In this document: positions 49,369 through 61,229 of the stretch, one piece after another
Numbering within the stretch: position 1 is the stretch's first letter
Layout of the letters: each line of letters starts with the position of its first letter
Assembly: GCA_900660155.1 (NCBI GenBank)
Contig: CABFPE010000047.1
Span: 1,091,727-1,155,726 of the forward strand
DNA: 64,000 nucleotides
Source: Hofstenia miamia
Taxonomy: Eukaryota > Xenacoelomorpha > Acoela > Hofsteniidae
Direction: 5' to 3'
Notes under the pieces: generated by a model
Databases searched by the model: none
Told to the model about the DNA's origin: nothing
Seen by the model: the letters and a program-made list of their open reading frames with translations, nothing else
Program-made: the position numbers and the translations under genes

Positions 49369-52130
49369 TTACACATTGAGATCATTCCACAATTTTGAAC
49401 ACATAAATGTAAATGAATAATGGCGATTGATATTGCTAAACTTAAAGGAATTGGAACTATTAACATATTTATGCATTATGCAGAGCGATTGATATCTGAT
49501 GTAATATAAAGGTGATAGTATCTTATACATTGATATTAAGTCTCTGAAGGATTGGTGTTTGAGGATATAATTAAGTGATCTCAAAGAGCATCTGTACATT
49601 TTTGATAATGATGTTCTATTTCTAGCAGTTTATGTTGAAAGAGAAAGCAGCAATAACTAAATTCACTGATTACAAAAGAATTAATAAACTGTTTATGATA
49701 TGAATTCCCTAGGTGCCGTAAATGATATAAAATTTAATTCCAGATGTCATTTTTCTTAATTTAAAAGACAAAAATTCATTAAATGTTAAATCTTGATCAA
49801 TTGTTACTACTAAATAACACGCTGATTTACATTGCTCAATTACACTTTTATTTATGTTAATTTTCATATTCTCAGAAATCTTTTGATGTTGGTTTGGTGG
49901 AAATATCATAAATTGAGTTTTATTTGCATTAATTTTTAATATATTATGATCAAAATACGTAATCAGTGATTCAATGTCTAGTCAAAAACTTAGTAGCGTC
50001 AAATGGGTTTTTGGATGTTCTAATAATACATGTGTCATCAGTGTATTGGTAAATAGTTCCCTTTTAATGATCGAGGCATATCGTTTACATAGAGTGCAAA
50101 TAAGATAGGCTCTAAAGTGTGCCTTGTGAAACTCCAAGATTTGTAGTTGTATAGTCTGAAAAAATTGCGTATAATTTTTCACGCTGTTTTTGATCGTTCA
50201 AAAATGCATTATAAGATGTATAGCTAAATGACTGAAGCCCTGTTCAAATCCATAGAATTGAATGCCTTACTAAGGTCTAGAAATGCAACAGCCGTAGAAA
50301 GATTGTTATTTAGATTATATTTTAAATTTTCAGTAATTGAGAGTATGGCATCAGTAGTGCTGAATTTCGTTCTGAATCCAAATTTATGCTCTGATAGAAT
50401 TTTATTTAAATATTTATATATTTGGGCAGCAAAAATTTTTTCAAAATTTTAGAAAATGGATGTGTTAGGCTTATTGGTCGGTAATTTAGTGGATCGAAAG
50501 GATCTCCTTTCTTATATAGTGGTGATATATACGAATATTTCAAAACTTCTGGAAAATTATTGTCAATAATAAATTGATTGAAAGTTAACAGGATGTATTC
50601 TTTTAATATATAACATTATTTTTTATTATGAAATATGGTAGATTACTTGAACCACAAGATTTTGTTGTGTCTAGTCCTTTGACTGATTTCATTAAATCAT
50701 GAGAAGAAATTAAATTAAAATTAAGTTTAGAGTTTTGTTTCAGTTGGCATATACGTCTTGATATGTATCATGAGAATTAAAATGAAAATGTCCCATTATT
50801 GCAATAGTATCGTTTAAAATGTTTGTTATTTGTTTCTAATTTCCATAAAGTATATTTTTAAAACGTGTTTCCTTAATGTTAGTCGATTAACTTTTATTTT
50901 TCCAATCGTTTGGCTCACAAAGTTTCATTTTCTATTTGATTTATTCATTTGTTCAAAATAATTCTTTATTTCAGCATCATAGTTCTTTTTGCGGTGCCTT
51001 TTGATCAATTGCTTTGCGCGTTCCTAATTAGTCCAATTAGTGGTGATTGGGTGGGATTTTGCGAGTTCAAATAAGTAGTTTTTATTAATTACTTGCTGCC
51101 TGATTACATCGGTATCATACTGTTGATCAAAAGCAGCTTTCGAATTAATGTTAATTACTTTGCGTTTGATTGGAGCGACTTTGTTTAATGCTTGAGTAAT
51201 TTCCTGGGTAATGAATCTCAACATGTGGTCGCCTTTCGACAATGTGTAAAAATAATGTGTAGAAATGTTCTTTAAGAGTTTTATAAAAGTGTTTTCATCA
51301 AAGTTATTAAAATCTCTGGAAAAATTACTTTTTTTGTTTTAACATCAAATTTGGAGTTTCGGATGTAAACACAAAGATTGTGATCACTAAATGATTCGAA
51401 AATGAAATTTAAGCGAGCGATTGCATTATCTGAAAAAATAATCTATCAAAATTGAATGTCATGTTGGAGTGGACTTATTAATTATTTTAATATCAAAAAT
51501 GTCACAAATGCTATCCAATTTGTGTGATTCATTAAGATTTAAGTTGTTAGCATTGAAATCCCCTAAACTACTTATGTATTTCTTTTCCAGAATTGCATTT
51601 TCAATTTCTGTAGACTTATAATCGTAAAAGTTGGAAAAACAGTTTTTATTTGGATTGTAGCAAAAATTTAGTAGTTTGTTTCTGAACAATAATTTTTAGA
51701 ATTTAGCTCAATCCAAAGCAACTCAAAAATTTCACTTTTTAATTTGAGATCACTTCTGTTTCGATTTCGTTGATTTTGGAATAATAATTAATAAGCCACC
51801 ACCCCTTTCAAATCTATTTTGTAAGGAATTTCAAACAAACTAGGGTTTGGATTATATAATACATTTATATTGTCGTAGTCTTTTAGCCAGGTTTCAGTAA
51901 GTAAGTAAATTTCATCATCACCAATTTTGCTATAGATATTTAAAAATCCAGGGTGATTTGTAAAAAGACTTCTAGCATTTACATAAATGAATTTGAAATT
52001 GTTTTTGTAGTTAGCCATAATATTTTCGATTTAATTATCAGTATATACTGGACCCTGATTAGTTTCTATATCACCTGAGAGTAAAATTGTTAATTTGATG
52101 ATCTCAGTTAGCTGAAAGATTATTAATTAA
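49369..52130 (-). mobile_element. Nearly full-length APE-type LINE (CR1/Jockey group), EN plus RT, broken
   Basis: In minus-strand order: a 2A-like start (LLSGDIETNQGP, 52049-52087); the endonuclease with FIYVNARSLF and LLTETWLKD (51788-52018) and SSLGDFNANN (near 51550); a linker with QALNKVAPIKRKV and LIKRHRKKNYDAEI; RT blocks YISPLYKKGDPFDPLNYRPI (near 50465-50525), HKFGFRTKFSTTDAILSITE (about 50330-50390) and NLSTAVAFLDLSKAFNSMDL (about 50245-50305); the GVSQGT and ILFALYVNDM block; the catalytic QYTDDT (50031-50048); and the C-terminal thumb/connector (49369-49909). Frame changes occur between most blocks, so it is inactive. CpGs are retained, unlike in the piggyBac pseudogene nearby. 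The 3' end lies near 49360, with no clear tail. Confidence 0.93.
52049..52087 (-). other. 2A-like peptide motif at the LINE N-terminus
   Basis: The minus-strand codons read LLSGDIETNQGP. The ribosome-skipping 2A consensus is D-V/I-E-x-N-P-G-P, and here only the first P is changed (to Q). Such motifs are known at the start of the main ORF in CR1-like and related LINEs. Confidence 0.65.
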
Positions 52131-52439
52131 TATATTTTTAGTGCACCATAATTTGATGGATGTTTTTTTATAATATTTCGAATATTGTAGCTAAGTTTTA
52201 AGGATACAGATATTGTAATATCTAGTTGCCCTTTAAGTATAATCACAATGAAGTTTAAAAAGAAAAAGTAACAATAAATGAACCTGAAGAGCGCCATGTT
52301 TATTTTTGGAAGGTATGATGAGTATGTGACTTTTGCATAAGACGTGGGAGGAATGAATAATTATGTGATGAACAAAGAAATCTTTTAAGATTTGCGTCAA
52401 AAGCCTGATCCCTTGAGGAGAAAGGTGGATGCCATCATT

Positions 52440-53480
52440 AGCTAAGAGGTGGAAGCAACAGAACCAGTGGATGCAGAAGCAGCAATCAGGAAAAGGATGA
52501 ATGAAGAAATTGATGAGAGAAGTATATTGCCAGTTCCAGGGGGAGTTAAGAAAAGCAAGTTAGTAGAGGCAGCAAGGGTCAATGAAGTTTTAGAGAGGAT
52601 AGATGCTAGGAGTGTCACAGAAGTAAATAGCTTAGTATATGCATGTGGACGGGAGGTGATGACAAATGTAGGCATGGAGATGAAGAAAAAAAGACAACAA
52701 GAAGCTAAGGGAGACAGAAAGCCAGTATAGGAGAGAAGAATTGAGAACAAAGTGCAAAGATTAGGCAGCAAAAAGGGAAGATCAGCACAAGTAAGGCGGT
52801 ACAGGACAGGTGCAGGGTACGTAAGGACAAGACTATAGAAACTGCCAAAGAGGAGCTTAAGCAGAGATTAGTTGCAGAAGTTGAGAAACTGAGAAAATAT
52901 AGGACAAGGGCAAAGCAGGCAAGAGAATAGGAAGTTTGAGATGCAAGAAGGAAAACTCTACAATGATTCAAGAGAAAAGGCTAAGCTAGAGCAGGTGAGG
53001 AGGCAGTAATGTTCTGGGAGAATATATGGGGAAGTGTGGGGCCAGAAATAAAGAATGAGCAGATGCAGCAGGAGTTCAAACAAAGAGAAGTAGTAATCAA
53101 AACTGCAAAGCTGAAGGCCCCTAAAGAAAATGAGAAACTGGAAAGTACCACGCAGAGATGAGGTGCATGTGCATTGTCTGAAGAAGTTAACAAGTGTTCA
53201 TTAGACTAGCAGTAGCATTGGAGGAGTGTGTCATGAGTGAGTGTCCAGAGTGGATGGTAGTGGGGAAGACATTTCTGATACAGAAGGACCTTAAGAAAGG
53301 TAGTGAGGCAAGCAACTTCAGGCCAATAACATGTCTGCCAACAACGTGGAAAGTGCTAACTTCAGTGATTTCAAGTAGGCTGGCATGTTACTTAGAACAG
53401 AATAGGTTAATACCAGAGGGTGTAAGACAAAGATGAGAAGATGCAAAGATCAGTTGTTAATATGTATAGATGTCAAGTAT
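52440..53480 (+). mobile_element. Second LINE family: RT N-terminal fragment
   Basis: Plus-strand translation gives a charged upstream region (VLERIDARSVTEVNSLVYAC, and further on FWENIWGSVGPEIKN), then the RT entry SECPEWMVVGKTFLIQKD, SNFRPITCLPTTWKVLTSVI and LEQNRLIPEG. Frame-shifted RCKDQLLI follows, matching the T-K-D-Q-L-L-I block that follows in relatives. This is a non-LTR RT of the group with N-[FY]-R-P-I-T-C-L-P motifs, different from the LINE at 49-52 kb. It is truncated before the catalytic palm motif, with several stops and frameshifts. It lies head to head with the other LINE about 300 bp away. Confidence 0.8.
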
Positions 53481-54339
53481 CCAGCAAGTGTTCCATTTTT
53501 TTCTACCCTTTCTAGTTGACCATCAGAATTCTGCACAAATTAAAACTATTTGTTTTGGTCCCCAACATCATGTAAGAGTGCTAACAAACTTTCAAGAGTA
53601 GCTTTCTATGCAGACTACCCACACTACCCAAAATTTCAGTCTTTTATATTTACATAAATTTAAATTATTGCAGAAATTCTGTATGTGAGGGTGCATATTC
53701 ATACCTTGTAAAGTGTACCTTATATTTCCATTGTAGCTACACATGCATATATTGAGAAATTTTATTGTTAGAAAGGATGACATTATGATGTAAGAGCTTA
53801 TACTTAGTCAAACTCAAATAATCACTTGGATACTCTCCCTGATGCAAAGCAAATAAGTCAAAATTTGTATTAATAATGTATCTGTGTTCTATTTGTAATT
53901 TTTACAGTTAGGCTACACCAGTACATGATTTATGTCCAAATGTTTGCATTGCATTCCTTTAAAGCCTGTATTTTTGTTGTCAACTTATTCAAGTGGTAAT
54001 CATTTGCAACTACTCAAAGCATACTGATGGGTCAGAATTGATGAGAGAAATGAGCAAGATCATGTGACTCAAAACATCCAAGCACATCAGAGAATCCCAC
54101 TGACTAAATATTCATTCCTACAACATGCACACACACATACATAGTCAGCTACAGCCATGATGTAGAAATCATGATCATGATACATTTCTCTGTGCCCAGT
54201 GAGTTTTGTTACAGCATGACCCTGAAGAGTGGAAATAAATATTCGAAAAATGAAGTGTCAAAGTAATCTAGACAGTGCTTCTCACTATGATAATTGTTTA
54301 TTACTTGTGTATGACTTGCAATGGCAGTGCAGTGATTAA
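53481..54339. other. AT-rich sequence, nothing recognised
   Basis: No coding or repeat feature was recognised. CpG-poor from about here to 59 kb. Confidence 0.4.
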
Positions 54340-55760
54340 TCATTCCTCTTCACAGAGTTCTTGATATTCTTTTAGAAGACCTGAATGATGATGTGTACAA
54401 AAGCAATGACAATCAACTATTAGCTGACATTGATAACAACAATGTTGCTGATTTCAATCAAGATCAGGATGAGCTAGAAAGCAAGAACATTAATGGGATG
54501 GAAGAACATTATGGACACATTTCCATCTACTTCATGAGATGATCACCTGACAATTGTGTGTGTGAATAATGTGTTGTGAATTCATCACATGAATACATCC
54601 AATGTCACCATATAATGAAGTAATCAATCTGTGTATTAGATTACATCTGTCTTCTGGAGTGAACAATCAAAGATACACTAATGTGAAGTGCTTGTTGGAT
54701 CCAAAAAGGAGCAGCCCATTTTTTAGAGTGACAATGACACATGAGAGATTTGAGGAAATTTGATAAACAGACAAGCTATGAAGGAAATAGTGGGATAGAC
54801 TTTCATCAGTCTCCTACTTTCTTAAGAGGAAAATGAAAGAATTTCAAAACATTTGACAACTGATGCACAACTGCTTTGCTTTGATGGCCACATCATATTT
54901 TGACAGTAAATTCTGAATAAACCTGAAAAATACAGTATAAATATCATATGGCTGGTAGACAATGAAATGATGTATGCAATAAACTGATTGGTGTATCTTG
55001 GTAAAAGTACATTTCACAAGATGCTATTCAAAAATATTCAAACCAAACATGACTGTACAACAATTATTACTTGCAAAACCAATATTCAATCAAGGGTTCA
55101 CTTTGATTCCTCTGATTGATCTCTTCCATGAGAGAAAAACAACTCTAATTGGAATGGTTTAACATAATGCACAAGAAGCATTGCACAGAATATTTACTCT
55201 GACAATGCAACTTTTGTATCTTATAAAGACAAAAAATCATGACCTAATTGGTTGCTGACAACTCAACATCAACAAACAAATGAGGGAACTGTAAGCTAGA
55301 GATTGTTGAGTACTAAAATAATACAAAATCTGCAGTTGACAATATGGACCATCAGCTGCCCTTGACTTCATTGTAAAGGAAATCTCTTTGGTTGACCTAT
55401 TAATTTATTTTCAATTTGATTTACATCACCCTTTAGAATTCATGCATTGTATTTCCTCACACTTCTGATGGGGCTCAGGCAAAAGGATAAAGTCAAGAGT
55501 TGATTTCATTGATCTACTTATAGAATCACTATGTTTACTAATGATGCAGAAATGAGTTCAGTTCAGGATGACAAGAGACATCATGTTGGCACTGGAATTG
55601 TTCAACATTCTCCAAAATTAGGAAATGATAACAAGTACACAGTTCATTGTGCAATCTGCAGTGGTATCTTGCAAATCACATAGATCATTCAAACATCACA
55701 AATGGTAAAACTTGATTATGTCTATGCATGTACCTTTTGCAGTCAATTCCATTAATACCA
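54340..55760 (+). pseudogene. piggyBac-type transposase pseudogene
   Basis: The order of blocks follows piggyBac transposases. First is an acidic N-terminus (LNDDVYKSNDNQLLADIDNN). Next are HERFEEI and WDRLSSVSYFLKRK, then LTTDAQLLCFDGHIIF (consensus L-T-x-D-E-Q-L-x-x-F-x-G-R, with the first catalytic D kept). ILNKPEKYSINIIWLVDNEM (consensus N-K-P-x-K-Y-G-I-K-x-W-x-L-x-D, second D kept), then VYLGKSTFH and IITCKTNIQS, where the third catalytic D of the T-x-D-N-F-F-T block is lost. The C-terminus is a cysteine-rich zinc-binding tail (YTVHCAICSG ... YACTFC). Many stops and frameshifts are present, several at positions where consensus Arg codons CGA would become TGA. TTAA-flanked ends were not located. 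Confidence 0.88.
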
Positions 55761-56149
55761 GCAAATTATTGTATTTTTCTTTCTATATATGTATATATAT
55801 ACAGTATGTAGGCATGTTTTAGAATCCCCACTTGTTAGAGATTGACCATAATTAGCTTTAACTATTACTTTTCTTAGTCAATTTGTGTTTCTCTGTGACT
55901 AGTGAGATTCCAAAATAATCCTGCTATCCAATTTATTGCAATTATTTGAGATATTAATTACAATTGCAACTCCAATGCTTTGTAATAAGTAACTAACTTC
56001 CATTTAGATCATTGACAGCAATAGATGACAGGGTTGAAACCTGAAAGTGAACCATGAAATCAAGAAGGATTGGTATCCAGAAGAGATCACCAGTTACTAC
56101 ATAAATGGCTATTACTCAAAAAGCAATCTCAATTGTGGTATTTATGACA
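55761..56149. other. AT-rich sequence, nothing recognised
   Basis: Short TATATATG-type patch near 55785-55800. Otherwise no feature was seen. Confidence 0.4.
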
Positions 56150-57345
56150 TGTGCTGAGATGCATCCCAATGTTGCTAACCTTTAATGAATTTGAACATTG
56201 ATTGCTCTTGTTATCAGAAACACCAATAAATTAATTTAGTTGAGGGTCCACAATTGATTGGTACAAATTGTAACATCATTAATAGGGTGCTCATAGGCAC
56301 CTCATATGTGTAATAAATCTTATTATTTTTAATAACATACATGAATTTGGAAATAAAAAAGATTGTTAGCCTATGGTCAGCTATCCAGCTGTTTGATGAC
56401 ATAAATTATAAAATGAATAGAATTGATAGGAAAGCTAAACAAAGAAAAACTCCTATTCATACACCTATCCTATAGACACACTTTCTGAACAATGCATAAC
56501 ACTAATGCAGAAGCTGATATAAATTGCTGAATGCTGGAAAGCAGTCACCTGAAGGCTGGTAAATACAACCTTGGGAACCCTGAAACCTACTCATATGCCA
56601 TTTGCATTATGTAATCAAAGCAAATATAAATCTAAGCAATTTATTTAATCAAATTTCTAAACTTGTTTACAGTTCTTATTGTAATTAATTACAACAAAAC
56701 AACATGTACCTGTCTATAGTTAATATCATAATTTAATTTGTAATTTTTTGCTGCTAGTTTACACAATGTGTTATTAATTTGGCTAAGCATTTTTGGTTAC
56801 CCATTTTTGTAAATTCTTTTCAATGGGTTGGTACTATTTATCAACATATGAAATCTTGAAACCAGCATAGGAAACCTTGAGATCAACATAGCAAATCATT
56901 ATGACAATATGAACAAAAATTTAGCATGAATGAGGTATGAAGATTAATAGCATTAGATTGGTCATTTAAAATTTTCTCATGGGCACATTGAAATATTTAT
57001 CTGAGTTTTTTTATGAAATCAAGTATAGGATATTAGCATTTAGTCTAGATTACAATTTAATGAACAACTGCTAAAAACTAAATTTTGATGTCTCTTTTGA
57101 TATAATTGATACGTATACCTTATTTATGCTAAATTTTTGTTCATATTGTCATAATAATTTGCTATGTTGATCTCAAGGTTCCCTATGTCAGTTTCAAGAT
57201 TTCATATGTTGATAAAAAGTACCAACATTTTTACTCAGAGGCACTAATACCATATTACTGCTTAGTTTACAAAAATGGTTATTTGATATAAAAGCATAAT
57301 CACAAACTATTAATCAACTTAGAATCAAAAAATTTTTAATTTCTT
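56150..57345 (-). mobile_element. Gypsy LTR fossil copy 3 (solo LTR or fragment)
   Basis: Starts TGTGCTGAGATG at 56150 and aligns by eye with the LTR at 41806 (TGTGCGTGGAAAG). The shared ATTGATTGCTCTTGTTATCA, GATAGGAAAGCTAA and CTCCTATTCATACACCTA-like stretches appear in the same order. A pyrimidine run near 57350 may be the polypurine tract seen from the plus strand. About 400 bp in the middle are a foldback MITE. CpG is nearly absent, suggesting the oldest of the three copies. Confidence 0.6.
56827..57226. mobile_element. Foldback MITE, about 115-bp inverted arms
   Basis: The left arm (56827-56941) begins GTTGGTACTATTTATCAACA, and the right arm (57112-57226) is its inverted copy ending GATAAAAAGTACCAAC. 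The arms match at roughly 90% over about 115 bp around a 170-bp centre without coding capacity. No target duplication could be defined with confidence. Position inside LTR copy 3 is inferred from LTR-like sequence on both sides. Confidence 0.85.
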
Positions 57346-60300
57346 TGTTTCCTTTTTTTATCATATCTTGTTGATTATGCCACAATGTACATGATGTACA
57401 TGGTAAGCATTTCTATGTATTTATAAAATACTATGATAACTACATTCAGCATGTTTCCATTTCATTTAGACTACTGAAATTGCTGTCCTCTTGACAATTT
57501 CATAGTGTAGACCACAATAAGCTTATAGGCCTAATTGATCAAAATATTCTGATGAAATTATTTGACATTTACTGTATTTTCAGAGTGCTAAGTCATTCAT
57601 CACACAGTAGTGACCACTATGTTCATGTAATTTGATCTTGTAAATGTACATACTTTGGCAAATTGCATTTGACTTGCTTTACATCTTGACTAGGTTGGAA
57701 GGTGTTGATTCTTATATTTTTTCAAGAGCAATGACAAATTTGGCTTTCAAGTTTTTCACCTTTCTTACTACACATCATCATTGTATATTTTCCTTTTTGA
57801 TATTTCTGCTTCTGAATTATCTCATCTGACATTATTCATTCCTTCACAGTTACTTTACTTTTCTGCAGAACTAAGTGGAATTTTATACTTGAAATTAAAT
57901 TTTACAATGTATTTTAACAAAATGTATTTATTAGGATGTACAATTAATAAAAATTTTTGCAAAAATATCTGGCTACTACCAAGACTGAATTAAAAACTCA
58001 GTCAATATGAATAAAAAAATTACGCAATCCAAACTATTTAGAAAATAGAAATAAACAAAACTAATTTAATATTGCAAATGCCAGAAGTAAAAAATTGCTA
58101 AGTGAATTCAAAATCATTTCCCTTACAAATGTAAATGATCAATCAATGCTAATTTGATTTCATTTATGATAATTTTTTTGAACTATGTTTGATTACATGA
58201 CCCAATGAACAATTGAAATTTCATTATCATGCATCACAAATTATTTTCTTTAATTTTAATGGAATTATTCTGTCAAAGATATCAATATTTGGGTATAGGA
58301 TAGGCTACTAATCCTAAAGCAAAATAGCATAAGTCATATATGAATTTTCTTAGAGCAACACCATGCTATGGTATATATCTATTAAATTATGTGAAATTTT
58401 TGAAATTCTGTAATTGGTAACTTGGTGTTCACAGATCAAAGAAAAATGAATTTCAAAAAATTATAGTTTTTCTACTTGATGAGCCTAGCAAAGAGTTACA
58501 ATTGACACATTTCAATGGAAAAATAAATCTTTATTGAATTAGTGGCATTCATGTGAACAGTAAAAATGAAATGCTGTGACTGCTTGACCAGTACTAGTTT
58601 CAAAAAACCTGAGAAAATTTTATTATCTCTTCTCATGATTGTGCCTTGAAACTGCAGTGGAACCTTGCACAAAACAGGACCTTGGCCTGTACAAATCTTT
58701 CTACAACAAGGGAAAGGATATATCAACATTAATTACTTTACATTGCAATCAATTCAATTAATGAGAGTGATACCCAAATTGTTATAAGAAACAATACTGC
58801 AAATTTTCAAGTATAACACAAGAGAATTTTGATTTTTTAGGTGCAGTTTTTGCACAATTAAGCTTTCTCAACGAGTCTGTAAAACAAGTACCAATTAAGC
58901 CTTTACAACAACTCAGACTCAATTCAATGTTGAGAAAAAATGAAAAAAAATTGGGAAATTTTTTGTGTGTTTAATTATTGGGCAATATTTAGCATTCAAA
59001 ATATTCACCCCAATTTATACATTGCATATGCTTAAACTTCCAGTTTAGAACACTCATTGTATTACATTGAAACAAATCATTTCCTTAAAATGTTAGATAT
59101 TTGATTATTAATTTGTAAATTCAAAATTCCAATATGTTTGAAGAAATGATAAATAATAAACAAATGATTAATATTTGCATTAGTTGGTTATATATATTAC
59201 TTAATTAATTTAGTTATAATGCATTATTAGAAGAAAATTACATTCTGTGAAAGAAATTGAGCAAGGAAATACTTCAAGAGGCATCACTACTACTGCAACA
59301 TTTGTAATTGTAGTTGTGCTTTCATAAAATTCTTCAATTGCTGTTGCATTAATGGCTCCATTCTTTGAAGGTATCTTTTGATAAACTCCAGTAGCATTAT
59401 GTCCAAATTTACTATTGTCCCCCTCAAAAACGGAATTAACCTGACATCCAATTAGCACATGGGACATTTCAGTAAAATTATATTTGATTTCTGGATACTA
59501 AATATCAATTTATTGATGAACAATTTATCAAGGCTCACTATTGTATTCATAAATAATTCAATTTGTGTAGAAGCTATTCCAATAGCAGTCGAACTGGAAA
59601 GGTAAGGAATTAAAGTCTCTTGAAAATTCAGTAATACAGTTGTGTTTCCACAAATATCTAAAATACTGTAATAAATCTAAGAACTACAAAAATCAATTAT
59701 AGCAATTATAACCATTTTTGTCACAAGATGTTTTTTGTATATCGACTATACCAATGAATTTATTCGTTAACAAACCTGGCTAATGTATTCCTAAGAGCCC
59801 TTTTATTTAACAACATATATTAAATTTTGAAATTTAGAAAAAACAGTAGTTTCATATTATAATTGAACATGAAGTATTGAACATTTTGACAAAATTGTTG
59901 AGAAAAGCCCTATAAGCAGAGAATATGTGAGTGAAATATCTTCCAATTTTGACACTATGCTTCCCATTCTGTCAAAGTATAATCTGCAAAGCCCCAATAA
60001 TCTGCCAAAAAGCTATAACTTAAAAAGTAGTGGAGTCGAATCACAGTGGCAAATAGCGTAAATTTATTAGATTACTACACTAAAATATTGATTCGAATTA
60101 GGATTTCCCATAGCAGTTTTTTGATTTTTAGATATTATAAATATTTGAAACAAATACTATTTAAAGTTATTAAAATTTTCTGGTTAAAAAGAATATCAAT
60201 ATCTTCATATGGCAAATGCATAGAAATAACAAAATAAGAATGCAATTAGCGGTCTAATAATTTCTTGAATGAATTAATATATTTTTTTCTAATATTTAGT

Positions 60301-60547
60301 TTTTGAGTGTACAGCTCTATTTAACTTAAACTAGAGCACACCAAAATCATGAACAAATAAGCTGATAGATTAAAAATAAATCGTATTAATAATTACAAAT
60401 TTCATATAAATCAAAATAATTGTTTCAGAAAATTTAAACCAAATAGTATATCATTGTTATTAAGTACTGTTGAATGTTTGAGGCGATTTCTGAATGATTT
60501 AGAAGATATGAAGTTTAAATAATTTATATGATTCAATTTTGCATTTT

Positions 60548-60549
<2 letters not shown>
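57346..60549. other. AT-rich sequence, nothing recognised
   Basis: CpG-poor until about 59.4 kb. The 85-codon open frame on the minus strand at 59210-59467 and the 77-codon one at 58496-58729 have no recognisable domain. No RNA gene was seen. Confidence 0.4.

Positions 60550-60580
<31 letters not shown>
60550..60580. repeat. (TA)n microsatellite left of Penelope remnant
   Basis: About 31 bp of TA, four bases from the outer end of the inverted repeat. A single n is at 60584. Confidence 0.9.
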
Positions 60581-60583
<3 letters not shown>

Positions 60584-60598
60584 NCGAAAATTTTAATT

Positions 60599-60633
60599 GA
60601 GAGTACTTTCGGTACTTACTGTACCATCGTCAG
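60599..60633 (-). ncRNA. Hammerhead-ribozyme-like motif, left inverted repeat
   Basis: On the minus strand it reads CTGACGA, then TGGTACAGTAAGTACC (a perfect five-pair GGTAC/GTACC helix II), then GAAAGTACTCTC. Both core boxes match CTGANGA and GAAA. A two-pair helix III (AG with CU) closing a four-base loop would place the cleavage site after CTC. Of the motifs in the window it fits best. Confidence 0.62.
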
Positions 60634-61030
60634 TAAAAAACAAAAATTATTTGATGGTAAAATATAAATCTACAAATCATTAATTAATTAAAACCTTTGG
60701 TTTCATCAATTGCTTATAAATATAATTGTCAGAAGTGTGACAGCTTCTACATTGGTGAAACCAAAATACATTTGAAGACACGAATTCAAGAACATCTCTA
60801 TGGACACTTACAATCCGAAAGTTAGATGCACTCAAAAATACATAAAGCATCAACATCTGACTTTAATGTTTTAATGAAACCAGATCACCAAGATCGCAGA
60901 ATCAATTTACATTAAGGAAGAGAAACCTAATTTAAATACTAAATGTCATCAAACTCTTCACTTGTTTCAGTTTAAGTAATTAATTATTTGTAAATTTATA
61001 TTTTACCACCAAATAATTTAGGTTTTTTGA

Positions 61031-61065
61031 CTAACGATGGCACAGTAAGTTACGAAAGTACTCTC
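61031..61065 (+). ncRNA. Hammerhead-like motif, right inverted repeat
   Basis: The plus strand reads CTAACGA, then a helix II with substitutions, then GAAAGTACTCTC. It is the inverted partner of the motif at 60599-60633. The first core box is altered, so it is probably inactive. Confidence 0.5.
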
Positions 61066-61098
61066 AATTAAAACAATCAAAATTTTCGTTGTTTTTTC

Positions 61099-61101
<3 letters not shown>

Positions 61102-61138
<37 letters not shown>
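61102..61138. repeat. (TA)n microsatellite right of Penelope remnant
   Basis: About 37 bp of alternating TA starting 14 bases outside the element's right end. Confidence 0.95.
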
Positions 61139-61143
<5 letters not shown>

Positions 61144-61229
61144 TCTCTGACACAAACTTGGAAGAGATAGAATACAGCCCAAACTAAATCCCCGTGCCCT
61201 ACAAATTTGAGTAGTAATATTTTTTTTTG

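Larger units (their letters stand above)
60585..61088 (+). mobile_element. Small Penelope-like element remnant: GIY-YIG domain between inverted repeats
   Basis: The plus strand (60695-60830) reads VSSIAYKYNCQKCDSFYIGE and then TKIHLKTRIQEHLYGHL, a good GIY-YIG endonuclease start with its CxxC zinc-binding pair. A frame-shifted tail EEKPNLNTKC runs to about 60975. No RT is present. The ends are inverted copies of each other (60585-60640 against 61027-61088), starting CGAAAATTTT, and each contains a hammerhead-like core. (TA)n tracts lie immediately outside on both sides. Confidence 0.88.

Noticed and set aside
59210-59467. 85-codon minus-strand open frame with mixed composition
   Set aside because: No domain recognised and adjacent frames are closed; kept only as a mention in the intergenic entry.
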